A stretch of DNA of 64,000 nucleotides from Semisulcospira habei (GCA_036245525.1 BTPG01000004.1:236276329-236340328), one strand, 5' to 3'. Numbered from the stretch's first letter, positions 21,901 to 33,812 are shown. The notes: generated by a model from the letters alone, not told the origin. A program made the numbers and translations.

Positions 21901-22820
21901 GTTGGTAGGTTTTCCAGCTTAGTCGCAATGGATGTCTTGACCATGAAACCCACGCCTGAAAGCCGTCTTTCTGATGCAGGCCTGCCTGACCAGTAGAGGG
22001 TGTACCCAGCACCAAGTTCTTGGAGGCTGCCTTCCTCCGGAAGGCGTACTTCGCTGAGCGCGGCGATGTCGATGTTTAACCTCCGCAATTCATGGGCAAT
22101 GAGGGCGGAGCGACGTTCAGGGCGTCCGCTGTCTGCTTTGTCGAGCATGGTTCGGACGTTCCAGCATGCTACGTTGAGTCCGGTCGTGGTCGTTATGAGA
22201 GTGGATCCGTTATTCTTTCTTGTTTTTTGACCGCAGGAGAAGATGCCCGTTGACCGCGGCTAGCCAACTGGGGTTGCGAGGGGACGAGCTTTGGTTAGGC
22301 CACCTTTTCTAGGCCCCTCTCCGTGTGGAGCAAGCAGTGCTGTCCCTAGAGAAGGCTGCTTGGTCGTTCAGGGTGTGCCGAGCGAGTGATGTTGTCATCC
22401 CCAGGTCAACATCAGGCGACCAATATCCTGAACCGCCTGCATGCAGGTTTGAGACTGCGGCTTCCAGTGACATCTTTCACCTGCCGTTTCGCCCCTCGCC
22501 CGTCGCTACAGGACTTGGAATGGTCAGTGTCATGGTCCGTGGACGTTTCCTAAAGCCTGCGCGGTGGAGCTTTTTGGTGGAGTGCAGTGTGCGCAGTACT
22601 GGCCCCACCCTTTAAACCCTTGGTTCATCTGCCATGGCCTAGCAAGCTGGGACGATGGCATCGAGGTCCTCGGGTCGTAGGTTTTATATCAGACTGTCCT
22701 TGTCCTAGTCTCTGGCTCAAAAGCCTTCCCCGGAGACACGGGGGCTTTGATGTCAGGGGTTTCCTCCCTTAGCCTTTCCGCAGCCAAGCGGCCAGGCCTG
22801 CAAGGCAGCAGGCGACTCGT
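18937..22820 (-). mobile_element. LINE copy 2, same family as 2702-6635
   Basis: It matches LINE copy 1 almost base for base from the 3' end (tctcttggcttgacttcg on the plus strand) to 'ggcgactcgtgg' at about 22820. Copy 1 continues there for roughly 60 bp more, so copy 2 is slightly 5'-truncated. No clear target duplication was found. Its 3' side abuts a CR1 fragment. Confidence 0.9.
18967..22196 (-). pseudogene. LINE copy 2 ORF with lost start and two homopolymer frameshifts
   Basis: The domain order is as in copy 1: APE endonuclease (22196-21440), linker, reverse transcriptase with FADD (LLFADDAALVAH) and C-terminal finger (CSHCGRTCLSRIGL). The start codon of copy 1 is ATA here (22194-22196). 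A G6 run in copy 1 is G7 here (21365-21371), and the T11 run of copy 1 is T9 here (21120-21128), which splits the frame between endonuclease and RT. The RT frame from about 21078 to 18967 (703 residues) is open, including the Trp codon that is TGA in copy 1. Neither copy alone has an open full frame. Confidence 0.9.
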
Positions 22821-23726
22821 GGGGGTCCGAGGGGTCATCCAAATTAGTATGCATAGATAGGTCTTACCATCAGGTATCTCTGTAGCAAGTTTGGGTTTGA
22901 GGTTGTGAATAGTATTTGAGAAAAAACATCTTTTGTCAAAATATGGCTATTTTTCACCTATTTCCTGATCCCCTGTGACCTGACCTTTGTGAGAGGTCAC
23001 TCAAATTGGTATGTTTAGAAAGGTCTTGCCACAAAGTATCTTTGGACCAAGTTTGACGACTGTGGCTTGAATAGTCTCAGAGAAAATGCCAACGTTAAAG
23101 TTTGCCATGGACGACAGCTGACGGATGACAGACGGATGGACGGACGACTGCTGGAACAGAACATAGACTCACTTTTGCTTTTCACTTGAGCCAAAAACTA
23201 CAATTTTATGAGAAACTGGGATTTTTCACACACTTGGCGACCTCTCATCCAAATCAATATGCATACAAGGGCCTTACTATCAGGTACCAAGTTTGGGTTT
23301 GAAGTTGAAAATAGTATTTGAGAAAGTTTTTCTCAAAAATAAGACTTTTTTTTTTACCCATTTCTACCCCGCCCTCGCACCCCCCCACCCTCCCTCCCCT
23401 CCTGCCCTTTGCGAGGGGACCACTAAATTATTATACATAGAAAAGTGTTGTCATCAGCTTCCTTTATGCCAAATTTGGTTGAAAAGGAAAAGTTGGAAAA
23501 GCGTTTCTAAAAACTACAATTCTACACACACACACACACACACATTTAAGATGGCATTTTTCACACATTTGCCGACCTCTTGTGAGCCTTGAACTTTCGG
23601 AGGGGTCATTCAAATTATTATGCAGAGAAAGGTCCTACAATCAGGTATCTCCATAAGTTTTGGTTTGAAGCTGAAAGCAGTATTTGAAGACAAGCAATTT
23701 GTGTCAAAATATTGCTTTTTTGGGGG

Positions 23727-23766
<40 letters not shown>

Positions 23767-24420
23767 ACCGTCTGACCTTTGAGAGAGGTCACTGAAATCA
23801 GTATATATAATAAAAGGCTTATTTTGGGAACGTGTCCCGCGCCAATTGACACAATGAGTCTCATGTTGGCCAATTGCTTTTCCGGGGTGTGCGACATCAG
23901 GCGCATCGTTTTTACGTGCATGCACGCCAGCCATGTGTTTATTTCTTGCACAACTCTATAAACGATGCTTGAAACAAACCAGCTAACCACACCTGGCTTA
24001 GACTGAAACTGAGAAATGTACCCTGACAATTTGATCAGTGCCGTTCGCTGTGATTGCTGTAGGAATGTGTCAGAGGTCATCAAGCTACTCAACAAAGATT
24101 CTAGCCTGCAAATGGTTCACTCATTAACTATTCGACCAATGACAACCATTGTTGTATAAGCCGACCTAATTCTCAAAAAACCTTTCACTTTGAAAGAAGG
24201 ATTATTTCATTTTTAAAAGTTTTTCTCGCCGATCACCTTGGCGATGAATGACTGACCCACTGCTCACTGAATTGGCCCATTGAATTTTGACGAGTGGGCC
24301 AATTGGCCCACAGCCTATTTTTAGAAAAATAAACCCTGGGACCCCCCATGACCCTTGACCTCTGTGAGGGGACCACCAAAGTAGTATGCATAGAAAAGTC
24401 TTATCATCAGCTACCTTTGT
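22821..24420. repeat. Array of diverged 'ggtcat(c)caaatta.tatgcatag' repeats
   Basis: Similar blocks occur at about 22829, 22993, 23247, 23415, 23602, 23785 and 24370, each followed by 'gtcttaccatcaggtatct..caagtttgggtttgaa..tatttgagaaa'. Spacing is mostly 165-255 bp. A tgacagacggatggacgga tract (about 23127) and a 34-bp poly(A) (23731-23764) lie inside. This is a type of repeat common near genes in marine invertebrates. No coding potential was seen. Confidence 0.65.
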
Positions 24421-24724
24421 GGCAAATAAGACTTAAAAGTTGGCAAAACATTTGGTAACAAATACATGAGACACGTTTAGCTCAAACTGACTATACCTTG
24501 TATTGGTTGTGTGTGGAAATGAATGGAGAAATAGTGGAAATAAATCTGACTGCAAACTTGGTATGTGTTATGACATATTTGTTGACAAAGATAAAATGAG
24601 GACTGGAATCGGGTGCTGAAAACAGACAGAATACTACATGTTTATAACGAGTACAGTCTTTGAACTTAGGTCGCTAAAAGTATGGTAAAGGCGTGTTTCC
24701 CCTCTTCTCTTCTACTTGAATGTT
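24421..24724. other. Unassigned sequence before the L2-like copy
   Basis: About 300 bp with only short ORFs and no recognised repeat. Confidence 0.4.
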
Positions 24725-26400
24725 GCAGTGAGATTGTGGCAGCTGTCACAGAAATTGTAAACCAGTCTCTTAAACAGGTGTTGTCCCAGCATGTTTCAAA
24801 ACTGCCATTGTAAAACCTATTAAAGAAGACCACTCTTGACCCAAATGATCTGAAAAATTACAGACCTGTGTCTAACCTCACATTTCTTTCAAAATTACTA
24901 GACAAAATAGTTTTGTCGCAGTTATTCGACCATATCTTAAGTAACGACCTGGCATGTTTTACAATCCGCCTACCGCCCCGGTCACAGCACGGAGATGGCG
25001 TTGCTTCATGTCTTGAACGACCTGCTCACCGCCAGTTATGAAGATAATGTTTCTGTTCTGGCCCTTCTTGATTTGAGCGCTGCTTTTGACACGATAGATC
25101 ACCAGATTCTCATTCAACGTTTAGACTCCTTTTTTGGCATCAAGAGTACCGCTTTACACTTTTCTGAGTCTTACCTCTTTGGAAGAAAGCAAGTAGTGTC
25201 TGTGTTGGGAGTAGAGTCCGATCCCACTGAGCTTGTGTATGGTGTTCCCCAAGGCTCTGTTTTGGGGCCCATCCTTTTCACATTGTATACCCAGCCTTTA
25301 TTATAGTGTTATCAAATGTCACTCTGTTTCTCACCATTTTTATGCTAATGACACAGAGCTGTATGCCAGTGCCCAACGAAAACATGCTAGTCAGATGTTC
25401 CAGTCTTTAGAGTCCTGTGTCACAGACGTTCAGAATTGGATCACACAGAACAAATTGCAAATAAATAGTGACAAAACTGAGGCTAAAGATTTTCTTGTAC
25501 AACCTCCACTGATCTCCCAGACTTGATCAGGGTTGGTCAGAACAGTATCCCCCTTTTCGAGTCGGCCCTTAATCTTGGTGTTATCTTTGATAATAGGCTG
25601 ATAATAAGCTTATTTAAGGATAAGCGCTATATATGTCAACAAGGTTTACCAATGTTCCTTCTTTGAATTAAGGAAGATCAGTTCAATTCGACACCTTCTC
25701 ACTACCGAAGCAACCAAAACGCTTGTTACCTCCCTTGTTCTTTCCCGCATTGATTTTTTGTAATTCCCTTTTTGGCTGGTGTCCTCAGAATCTTCTTGAT
25801 AAACTTCAAAGAGTTATGAACTGCTCTGCCCGACTAATTTACAGAGTACTGAAACATGAGCACTTGTTGACCTGCACTGGCTGCCTGTATCTCAAAGAAT
25901 TGTGTACAAGGTTTCTGTTATTTGCTACAATGTTATTACCGGTTCTGCTTCCCCATATTTGTCTGACCTGGTTCATATTTACATGCCTTCAAGATCCCTC
26001 CGTTCAGCATCAGACATGCGTATTTTCAGGGTTCCTCAGTGAAAGAAGTCTAGCCAGGGCCAGTGTGCCTTTTCTTATTTCGGTCCAGTCATCTGGAACG
26101 ACTTTCCAGCCCTTGTCGGACAAGCTCCAACTTTGTTTGCTTTCAAATCACTGCTCAAGACCTGTTTTCTTATGTGTATAGTTAGATGCATTTTTAGTGC
26201 GTTAGAAATCTTTTGCAGTAACTGTTCTTGTAACAGTGTGTGTGTATGTGTGAGCTTTTGATATGTGTCACTTTAGTTTTTGTTACATTTATTGTAGTGT
26301 TTTCTTTCTTGTAATTTTTGTTCTGTGATTTTGATCTTGTAAGAGCACCATTCATTTGGAGGTAAAGCGCTATATAAATGTACATTATTATTATTATTAC
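24725..26400 (+). pseudogene. L2-like LINE copy (RT region to 3' tail), frameshifted
   Basis: The L2-clade RT is readable with frame changes: TLDPNDLKNYRPVSNL (near 24835), [53 protein letters not shown], then FYANDTELYAS, where the catalytic YADD has become YAND, and IDFL..LFGWCPQ..LDKLQRVMN. The C-terminal tail is further decayed. It ends with '..aagcgctatataaatgtac' and (ATT)n at 26385-26400, the normal L2-type 3' end. The endonuclease and N-terminus are missing. Inactive by frameshifts and by the D-to-N change in the catalytic motif. Confidence 0.75.
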
Positions 26401-26427
26401 TAATACTAAAGGTGATATGACATACTC

Positions 26428-26478
26428 CAAAACACAGTATCAAACCTCGCACCTTACCACTGCGCCATGGACCAGCTC
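26428..26478 (-). repeat. Possible tRNA-like fragment (A box followed closely by B box)
   Basis: On the minus strand tggcgcagtggtaag fits a pol III A box, and gaggtttgatact is close to a B box. They lie only a few bases apart, so the anticodon arm is missing. It may be a deleted tRNA-derived SINE head or chance. Confidence 0.25.
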
Positions 26479-26691
26479 TATTAAATTGATAGCTCAGCCA
26501 TGTTTTGGCAAAAGCCAGCATAGCCACTTTGAGAAAAGCAAGATTTTCATTGTGTACAATGCAAATCTCACTTTTCTCCAAACTGACATACAGGCTTCAG
26601 CCAAACCAAGGCAGCAATCTAGTCTGGCAATCCTCCACGGCAAAAGGCTAATAATGTGGGACAAATTGAGAAACTATTATTTTTTACCAAC

Positions 26692-26832
26692 CTGTCGTTT
26701 CTTAATCTCCTCCTTCTTCTGCTCAAGGAACTTGGTGGGGATGCCAGTAACGTTGTCTTGGGCACTCAACAGCAGATCCCACAGCTCTGCCAGGAAGATG
26801 CGCGCATTCTTGGCATTCAGAAACCCAGTCAG
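26692..26832 (-). CDS. SRRM1: SRRM1 PWI-domain exon fragment
   Basis: 47 codons on the minus strand read LTGFLNAKNARIFLAELW followed by LLLSAQDNVTGIP and FLEQKKEEIKKRQ. This matches the end of the PWI domain of serine/arginine repetitive matrix protein 1, a nuclear splicing coactivator whose PWI fold binds nucleic acid. The last codon is followed by gttggtaa, a plausible splice donor (CAG|GTTGGT) with the intron from 26691 downward. On the 5' side the sequence runs, without a clear acceptor, into a CR1-like remnant (26833 upward) through a short internal duplication (gggtttctga twice). It is either a true exon with a LINE beside its acceptor or a duplicated or retro-copied fragment. No other SRRM1 exon was found in the window. 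Confidence 0.7.
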
Positions 26833-27312
26833 AAACCCAAACCCAGTGGGGTTTCTGAGAAAGATAAACTGGTTTTAAATAGATCTACCCTGGGGCGAGG
26901 TGTAATAAAGTTTCGTCTTGAAGTAGAATAACCTGAACTTGCCTTGGTAAAGAGCTTTCAAAGATATTCTGGGTGAATCTCATTCCAGATTTTATACATA
27001 ACCACACCCTTGTTTAAGAGGTGATACTTGCTAAGAGGTAGCATTTTCAGTTTTTCAAGTCTTTCGTCAGTTGTCAGGGCTGAATCAGGCAGGATATGTT
27101 TCGCTGCTCTCCGATGCAGGGAGTTAAGCCTCTTCAAGTGTATGTCACCGCTGACGTCCCATATCGTGGACGCATAATCGATGTGGGATTTGACATGTGC
27201 ATTGTAAAATAACTTGCGGGCATCAACATCGATAAAGTACTTCAACTTTGAAAGCATAAAAACATTTCTAGCAACAGATTTACATACAGCATTTATGTGC
27301 GATTGCCACTTC
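26833..27312 (-). pseudogene. CR1-like LINE fragment (RT C-terminal region)
   Basis: The minus strand reads VDDQMKWQSHINAVCKSVA, NVFMLSKLKYF, HIDYASTIWDVSGDIHLKRL, HRRAAKHILPDSALTTDERL and KGVVMYKIWNEIHPEYL. After a frameshift RVDLFKTSLSFS follows, the C-terminal portion of a CR1-like RT related to families A and B. It is truncated on both sides: the 3' UTR is absent where it meets the SRRM1 fragment, and its 5' side abuts the 3' end of LINE 3. Confidence 0.7.
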
Positions 27313-27741
27313 ATCTGGTCATCAACATAATGGGTAGACCATCGAAAGCCGATGATGTCGTCGTTGTGCGTGATTTCTATTTGTGGGTGCGGGTGTGGCT
27401 GGCCAAGCCAATCCTGGAGCCACACCTGCGAGGGCAATGGGGGCACTGGACCATAGCTGTGAGGAGAGTCGACGCTGTCTTTCTGCGAGCTCTGGCACTG
27501 GTGATCCATTCGCGCCGATTGTGTTCAAAGAGCGTGCAGGCTTTCCTGGTGGCGGCACGCCAGCCAGATGTATCTTGTGCTTGTGCTTCAAGTTGCTTTA
27601 CCGGGAAGACGCAGTACTTGAGGCTGTCTTTTATGCAGTCTTTGAAGCGTTTCTTTGGACGTCCTTGCTTCCTGTGGCCTTTTCAGAGTGCGCCATACAG
27701 GAGTTGGCGTGGCATGCGAGAATCATCCATGCGTATGACAT
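27313..27741 (-). pseudogene. LINE 3 (zinc-finger type), C-terminal segment and 3' UTR
   Basis: This is the distal piece of the LINE whose main body is 28110-30710. The minus strand gives VIRMDDSRMPRQLLYGAL (27738-27685). After frame changes it gives a clear C-terminal finger CPHCPRRCGSRIGLASHTRT ending in a TAG at 27377-27379. It is separated from the main body by an L2-like insertion at 27742-28109. Short 3' UTR, no poly(A). Confidence 0.75.
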
Positions 27742-28109
27742 AATAATAATAATAATTACGGTATTAATAATGCGCTTATCTTATAATAATTATAACTCTA
27801 AGCGCGCACTCACAACTCGCGTACGCATGCGCACGCTTTAGACAACGGCTCACGTACCACAAATAGTGAAATACATTACCACAGTCAGCTTGGGGTGGGG
27901 AGTGTGGTGATATAGTGCTAGAACTGGAGCGGGGGCCGAAAGTGCTGAGTTTGGTGCGGGGGATGTGGAGGCGGAGAGGGTCGGAGGCGTAGCGGAGGGA
28001 GCGGGGAGATGTGTAGGGGTGAAGTAAGTTGGAGAGATAGGCAGGAGCGTAGTTGTTCAGGGATTTATAGCAGAGAGACAGAATCTTGTATTGGATGCTT
28101 TGGGGACGG
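27742..28109 (-). mobile_element. L2-like 3' fragment inserted in LINE 3
   Basis: A 368-bp 5'-truncated L2 copy ([32 protein letters not shown], then a 3' UTR ending in (ATT)n). The LINE 3 sequence atgtc (gacat on the plus strand) is present at both junctions, 27737-27741 and 28110-28114, and only once in the expected uninterrupted coding frame (WTGHV-IRMD), giving a 5-bp target duplication. It is closely related to the copies at 39320-40885 and 44189-46490. Confidence 0.8.
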
Positions 28110-30710
28110 GACATGACCTGTCCAAGCAAAGTTGTGTCTTTAAGATCAAGGCTTCAATACTCACTATGCCAGCATTGTCCAGGACCTCCAGGTTTGTCAC
28201 CTTGCCTTGCAATTTGATGCCCATGAGTGAGCGCAGGGATCTCATGTGGAACGTTCAAGCTGCTTGAGGTGCTTTCTGTACAGCGTCCATGACTCACAGC
28301 CGTAGAGGAGGCTGGGGAGGACTACTGCCTTGTAGACTTTGATCTTAGTGGAGAGCTTGACGTTGTTGTTGTTCTCAACACACGAGTGCGCAGACGACCC
28401 AGGGCTTGGCTGGCTTTGCTGATGCGAGCTGCGATTTCCTTGTCTATAATACTGTCGGAAGAGATGATGCTCCCCATGTACCTGGGCGACAATCTTCAGC
28501 TCGGTGCCTTCAATATACACTTTGGGTGGGGGTGCTCTTGTGCCTGGGGCTGGTTGGTGCAGGACCTCGGTCTTGTTGAGACTGATGGTGAGGGAAAACA
28601 GTCGAGAGGCTTTCGTGAACCTGTTGATGATGGTCTGGAGGTCAGACTCCATGTGCGCCATCAGCGGACAGTCATTGGCAAACAGCGCCTCAAGGATCAA
28701 TCTCTCGATGGTCTTGGTCCTGGCGTTCAATCGACGGAGGTAGAAGAGAGAGCCGTCTAGTCTGTACTTCAGGTACACTCCCTTCTCAAAGTCGCGTACT
28801 GCATGGGTCAGGACACACATGAAGAACAGGTTGAACATCACGGGGGCAAGAACACAACCTTGTTTCACACTATTGGAAATGTCGAAGGGTACGGATGTGT
28901 CGCCGTTTGACTGGACAACTCCCACCATTCCATCATGGAAGAGGCGGATGATGTTGGTGAACTTCCTGGGGCAGCCAAGCTTTGCGAGAATTACCCAAAG
29001 CGCTTCTCTGTTCACGGTGTCGAATGCTTTGGTCAGGTCTATGAAGACGGCGTAGAGGTCCATGTGCTGCTCAATGCATTTTTTCTGCACCTGTCTCACC
29101 TAGAAGACCATGTCGACTGTGCTGCGGCCGGGTCTGAAGCCACACTGAGTCTCTGGAAGTGCTTCCTCAGATACAGAGCTGATCAGGCGGTTGAGGATGA
29201 CTCTCGCGAGGATCTTCCCAGCGATGGACAAGAGTGAGATGTCTCGGTAATTGGCACGGTCTGCTTTGCTGCCCTTGTTCTTAAACAGGGAGACGATTGT
29301 AGCATCTCTGAATTCCTGTGGCATCTTCTCCTCTGCCCAGATGCATGTCAGACTGTTGAGGAAGGCATCAAGGGTCTCAGGTCCAGCTGTTTTGAAGAGC
29401 TCTGCAGGGATGCCGTCCATGCCTGCAGCCTTGCCGGAGCTAGTCTGGTTGATCGCTTTCTTGGGCTCGTCAATGGTGGGCGGGAGGTCAAGGTCATCCA
29501 ATGTCGGCTTTCGAGGAATAATGTCCAGGTCCACGGGGTCGACAGTGGAAGGCAGGTTGAGCAGATTTGAGAAGTGTTCTCTCGTGCGGTCAATGATGCT
29601 GCCTTTGTCCTTCAGCAAGGTGAAGCCATCAGAAGAAATGAGAGGGGTTGTGCTGGGTCTGGCAGGGCCGTAGACAGCTTTAATAGCGCTGAAAAACTCC
29701 TTGGAGTTGTTGGATTCAGCAAAGTGGTGAAGTTCTTTTGCCTTGCTGTCCCACCAGGTGTCCTGCATGTTACGGAGCTCTCTCTGGGCTTTTTTCTGGA
29801 GGTGTTTGAAGCGGTCTTTCTTGGACATGGAGTTGATGTCATTCTGCCACTCGATGAAGGCACTGCTCTTCTGCTCCAGTAGCTTGTTGATCTCTTCATT
29901 GTTCTCATCGAACCAATCCTGGTGTACCATTCTTGGGTCCAAGCACGTCTTTAGCAGACTCCGTCACCATCCCTTTGAACTGGTTCCACATTTTAGTCAG
30001 TGCTCCATGGGCAGTTAGCAGGTCATCAAGATGGGACTGGAAGTTTTTCTTGACGTTCGGACGCTTCAGCTTGGCCAGGTTGAATGAAGGTCGGGTGAGC
30101 TTTGGTCTCTTCATGTGTGCTGGTGCAATGTGCAGTTTAAAGACAGACCGCACCAGCCGATGGTCGGCTCCTCTCATGGCGCTGGTGATTCTGACCTCAC
30201 GAATATCCCGCTGGTGGACAATGACATAGTCTATGAGATGCCACTGCTTGGACCTGGGATGCATCCATGTTGTGTTGTACTTACTAGCCAGCCTGAAGAG
30301 GGTGTTGGTGATGGCGAGTCCATTGTCAGCGCACAATGTCAGCAGCAGCAGGCCATTGCTGTTCATCTTGCCCAGCCCGTGTAGGCCCATCACTCCTTCC
30401 CAGCAGTCACATTCGCGCCCAACTCGAGCATTGAAGTCACCAAGCACGATGAATTTGTTACTTGCAGAGTGGACTTCAGGAGGGAGTCAAGGCTCTCATA
30501 GAACGCCTCCTTGTCGTCATCGGTGCTGGTGAGTGTCAGAGCATAGGCGCTGATGATAGTGACATGTCGGGTGTGAGAGATGGGGAAACGGAGCTTCATC
30601 ACTCGTTCGCTGATGCCGGTGGGAAGAAAAGGCAGCTGTCGGAGGAGCGTGGTGCGGATGGCGAAGCCAACTCCGTGTATCCTGTCCTCGTTCTCAGCTT
30701 TGCCCTTCCA
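28110..30710 (-). pseudogene. LINE 3 main body: endonuclease and reverse transcriptase, frameshifted
   Basis: This is the same type of LINE as 2702-6635 but diverged. On the minus strand come endonuclease ([60 protein letters not shown]), linker, then RT: GKAAGMDGIPAELFK, LFKNKGSKADRANYRDISLL, QCGFRPGRSTVDMVF, IDLTKAFDTVNREAL, NSVKQGCVLAPVMF and LFANDCPLMAH, where catalytic FADD has become FAND. Stops and frameshifts occur at about 29100, 29905, 30450 and 28245. The N-terminal 30 residues of the endonuclease lie on the far side of the DIRS-like insertion (35188-35404). Inactive. Confidence 0.85.
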
Positions 30711-31152
30711 TTAAACTCCAGTCACTCTCATGCCCCCTCCCTCCCTCCCCTTTCCCCGACTTCCTCTCTCCTTCCCACCAGTGCGCCCCTGTTCTGACAT
30801 CATCGCCCCTCTCGGCCAATTAAGGGCTGGCCAGAGTTCCGGACCAGAACTTGGGCGAGGTTTTGTCAGAACAGCGCGCACCGCTCCCGTTCTGCATCCA
30901 CCCACATGCTCTCACTATCACACCTCAGTCTCACGCTCAACTCCACACTACTTCCTTACACTTATACACTGAACAACACTTTTCTGTCAGTTGGGCAAAA
31001 TAACGGAGGCGTTTTATTTCCTTGACTCTCACTTGTCAAACATGTAAGACAACATCAGTCTAACCCAACCAGTAGGTTTACTGGTTGTTTCCTGCCCAAA
31101 CCTAACGGGAAAACGCCTTTTTTTCACCCAATTGAACCGAAAAAAGGTGTTT

Positions 31153-32150
31153 TCAAGGTGTCGGTATCTTCTGAATAAGTACGCTTCTGTAGAAATCTTG
31201 AATATTTTGAGGTATTTGGTCTAAGTATGATAGGTATGCAGTGCTTTTCCAGTCCCCCAAACACTTCACCACCTCGCCGGGCACCCCACAAGACAGGGCC
31301 CAGGTAGCCCCGCCACGCCGCAAGCTGTGGCTTGTATAAACCCTTCAGCAGCAGAGGTCAGTTCTCACAACCGTTTGTTGAACTCTGCTCCCCGAATGGG
31401 GAAGGCCGGTGCCTTAGGCGGCGCTGGGCCTAGCGCTCTAAACATACTGATCACTGCCGTCACGGGGCACAGAGGGTGACGCAACATGACCGATAACGCG
31501 ACCACTACCACTAGAGATTTTTCGCGTGTCTGAATTGTCTTACTCCACCTAACCAGTATCTTGACACTACTGTTGTCAGAGTCATTCACAACAAAGCAGT
31601 CTCTAGTGAGTTGTTCTCCAGGATCGAAGCCTGCACCCTCTTGGAAAAGATTGGATCGCCGAAGCAGTCCGAAGAACATAACCACAATCGCTGCCCAGAA
31701 GACACAGTCCTTAGAGCTGCACAAATCAAGTTTTTGTTTAATCTGAAGAAGAAGTTGCGGGCTCATCGGCGTCTTGCGGTTAGGAGGGCAGCCTTTTGTT
31801 CGCTCAATTCCCCGCAATGTGCTTTTCACCATAGTCCACGAATCCTGGTATGGGTGCGGTTCCCCTCATTCTAAATGCAAAAGGCGAACAATGATGTTGA
31901 GGTATTGTGCCACGGAGCTGGGCTGAAGTGTCCTGGCCAAAAAGGCCGCGTACTGCACCACTGTTCTCTCACACACCGGTACCGGCTGGATGTTCATTTG
32001 GTCACAAAATATGAGATAAGAGCGCAAGTGAATCTGATATGTTTTCTTGGTGTTGTCGGCAAAAACACTGGCACGATATCCTGCCACCTCCTGCAGTAGC
32101 TGGTGTCTGAGTCTAGACCCGGCACCTAGACAGCACAAAAGCAAGAGCTG
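31153..32150 (-). pseudogene. Tyrosine recombinase of DIRS-like copy 2
   Basis: It overlaps the end of the RT frame. The N-terminal core-binding part reads AGYRASVFADNTKKTYQIHL and YLIFCDQMNIQPVPV. The catalytic part has the first Arg in FFGLLRRSNLF and H-X-X-R in SHSLRRGGATWAL (in a shifted frame). The C-terminal active-site region is represented by the tyrosines in STAYLSYLDQIP, of which the nucleophile is not certain. It differs from copy 1 in keeping the middle of the enzyme. Frameshifts after 'LLHLE' (about 31866) and near 31350 (GGG where copy 1 has GGGG) inactivate it. Its usual role is integration of the circular element DNA. Confidence 0.8.
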
Positions 32151-33812
32151 ACTGTGACATGTGATTCAGAAGGTAGGTGTCAGGCGGTCGGCCCCGGTGC
32201 CAATTCGTTAGCAATTGTCCTAGCATGGGCAGCCGTCCTTCGTGTAGGCGGGAAATAGTATCGGCAAACACATTCACACTGCCAGCCACGTGCATCGCTG
32301 ACACGCTGCAATTCATTCTCACACACTCCCATGCCATCTTCCTCAACAGACTATTGACATAGCGGTCTTTTGAGCGCCCTTTGTTAATGATAGCCTCGGT
32401 CACCGTGCTGTCCGTATGAATGACCACCTGTTTCCCACACCATGAGGGGGCCCGCCACCGGTTGACTGCCTGCACCACCGCACACACCTCTTTATAATTA
32501 ATATGCAAGTCCTTGGCTGCCGGCATGTCTGAAGAGTATAATTCCAATCTCCTTTCCAAAACGCGCCTGCCGCCAGGTTGCATGCATCAACATGGACATG
32601 TTCCTTGCTTTGTGAGTCATAATACACAGTGCCATTAAAAACATGCATGTAAGATAGCCACCACTGTAAGTCTGCATGAAACTCCCGTGAGAGTCTCGCT
32701 TTATGCCTTTGCTGCTGAAGGGGTTTAATCTATCAAGAATCCGCCTGAGAAGAAATTTGCCTTCCTTGACGGCTTGACACGCCCAGTTAAGGGACCCTGC
32801 TAGTGACTGCAAGCTTTGCTTTGTCGCGCGTGTTTTGCCTTGAAAGTGCTGCAAGCGTTTGTGAAGTTGCTGTAGCTTGTCGTCGTCCAATGACAAGGTG
32901 CTTGTGCGGGTGCAGATCTGGATCCCGAGAAAAGTAATGATTTGTGTAGGCCCCACCACCTTAGGCCAGCTAATATTGAACCCTAATCTACGTAAAAGGG
33001 CAATGAGCGTCATCATCATTTGAGTGCATTCCTCTTTGGACTTAGCTGCTATGAAGAAATCGTCAATATACGCTACTATCCCTGTCATGCCGCGCCGTAA
33101 CATACATCTGCGAACTGCCTGCGAGAGTCTATAAAAGTGCAAAGGCCCACATTACTACCAAAGGGTAGTCTACTATCGAACAGGTATGTGGGCTTCTGCT
33201 CGCCCGTAAAAAAATCCATTTTAGGCCTGTGACTTGGTAATTATCTGGATGGATACACACAGATCGGTATGCCGCCTTAAGGTCAACTTTCACGCACCAG
33301 TAGCCGGACTTGGCTAGTCCGCACGCGTCCGCTAGAGTCTGGAATTTTACTGTCTCAGGTACTGAGTAATCGTTCATTGCATGTCCTACAGGCTTGCTGC
33401 CGTCATGTATCAGGCGTATGCTATTGTCGTCTTTTGGGATCGCAGCCAAAGCGCTAATTACGGTTGGTTTTTGAGATGCTACGATATAATGATCTTTGTT
33501 TATCTGATCGATGAGCTCCTTTTCTACCGCTACTCTGTTTTTTAAGGCAGATGTGTGATTTTTCTGCTCTATAGATCTAACAGTCTGATATTTGTCCGTG
33601 ATATAAAACCCATGTTCGGTCCCTTCAAGGAGAAAGTTTTTGTCTTTATCAGAAGCTAATTCGTCTTGTCACACTAAAAGCTTTGAACTAATGGACGCTC
33701 CAGAACCTAACAATTGACAGTTGTATGGACTTAGTGCAGGATAAGGGCTATGGTAAGAAGTGCTACAATGGGTGGGGCCTACCTCGCCTTGTGCAACCTG
33801 CTGCGCTGTGTC
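32113..33812 (-). pseudogene. Pol (RT/RNase H) of DIRS-like copy 2, frameshifted
   Basis: It aligns with 532-2235 throughout: IPKDDNSIRLIHDGSKPV, KVDLKAAYR, IVAYIDDFFIAA (catalytic YIDD), LAGSLNWACQAV and the RNase H acidic blocks (VHVDAC, IHTDST, FADTISRL). One base is missing near 33130 (gggcctttgc versus gggcccttcgc in copy 1), with further frame changes near 32580. It follows the same in-frame TAG (33813-33815) as copy 1. Confidence 0.85.

Noticed and set aside
26428..26478. A tRNA gene on the minus strand
   Set aside because: Box-like motifs are only a few bases apart, so no cloverleaf can form. Kept only as a low-confidence SINE fragment.
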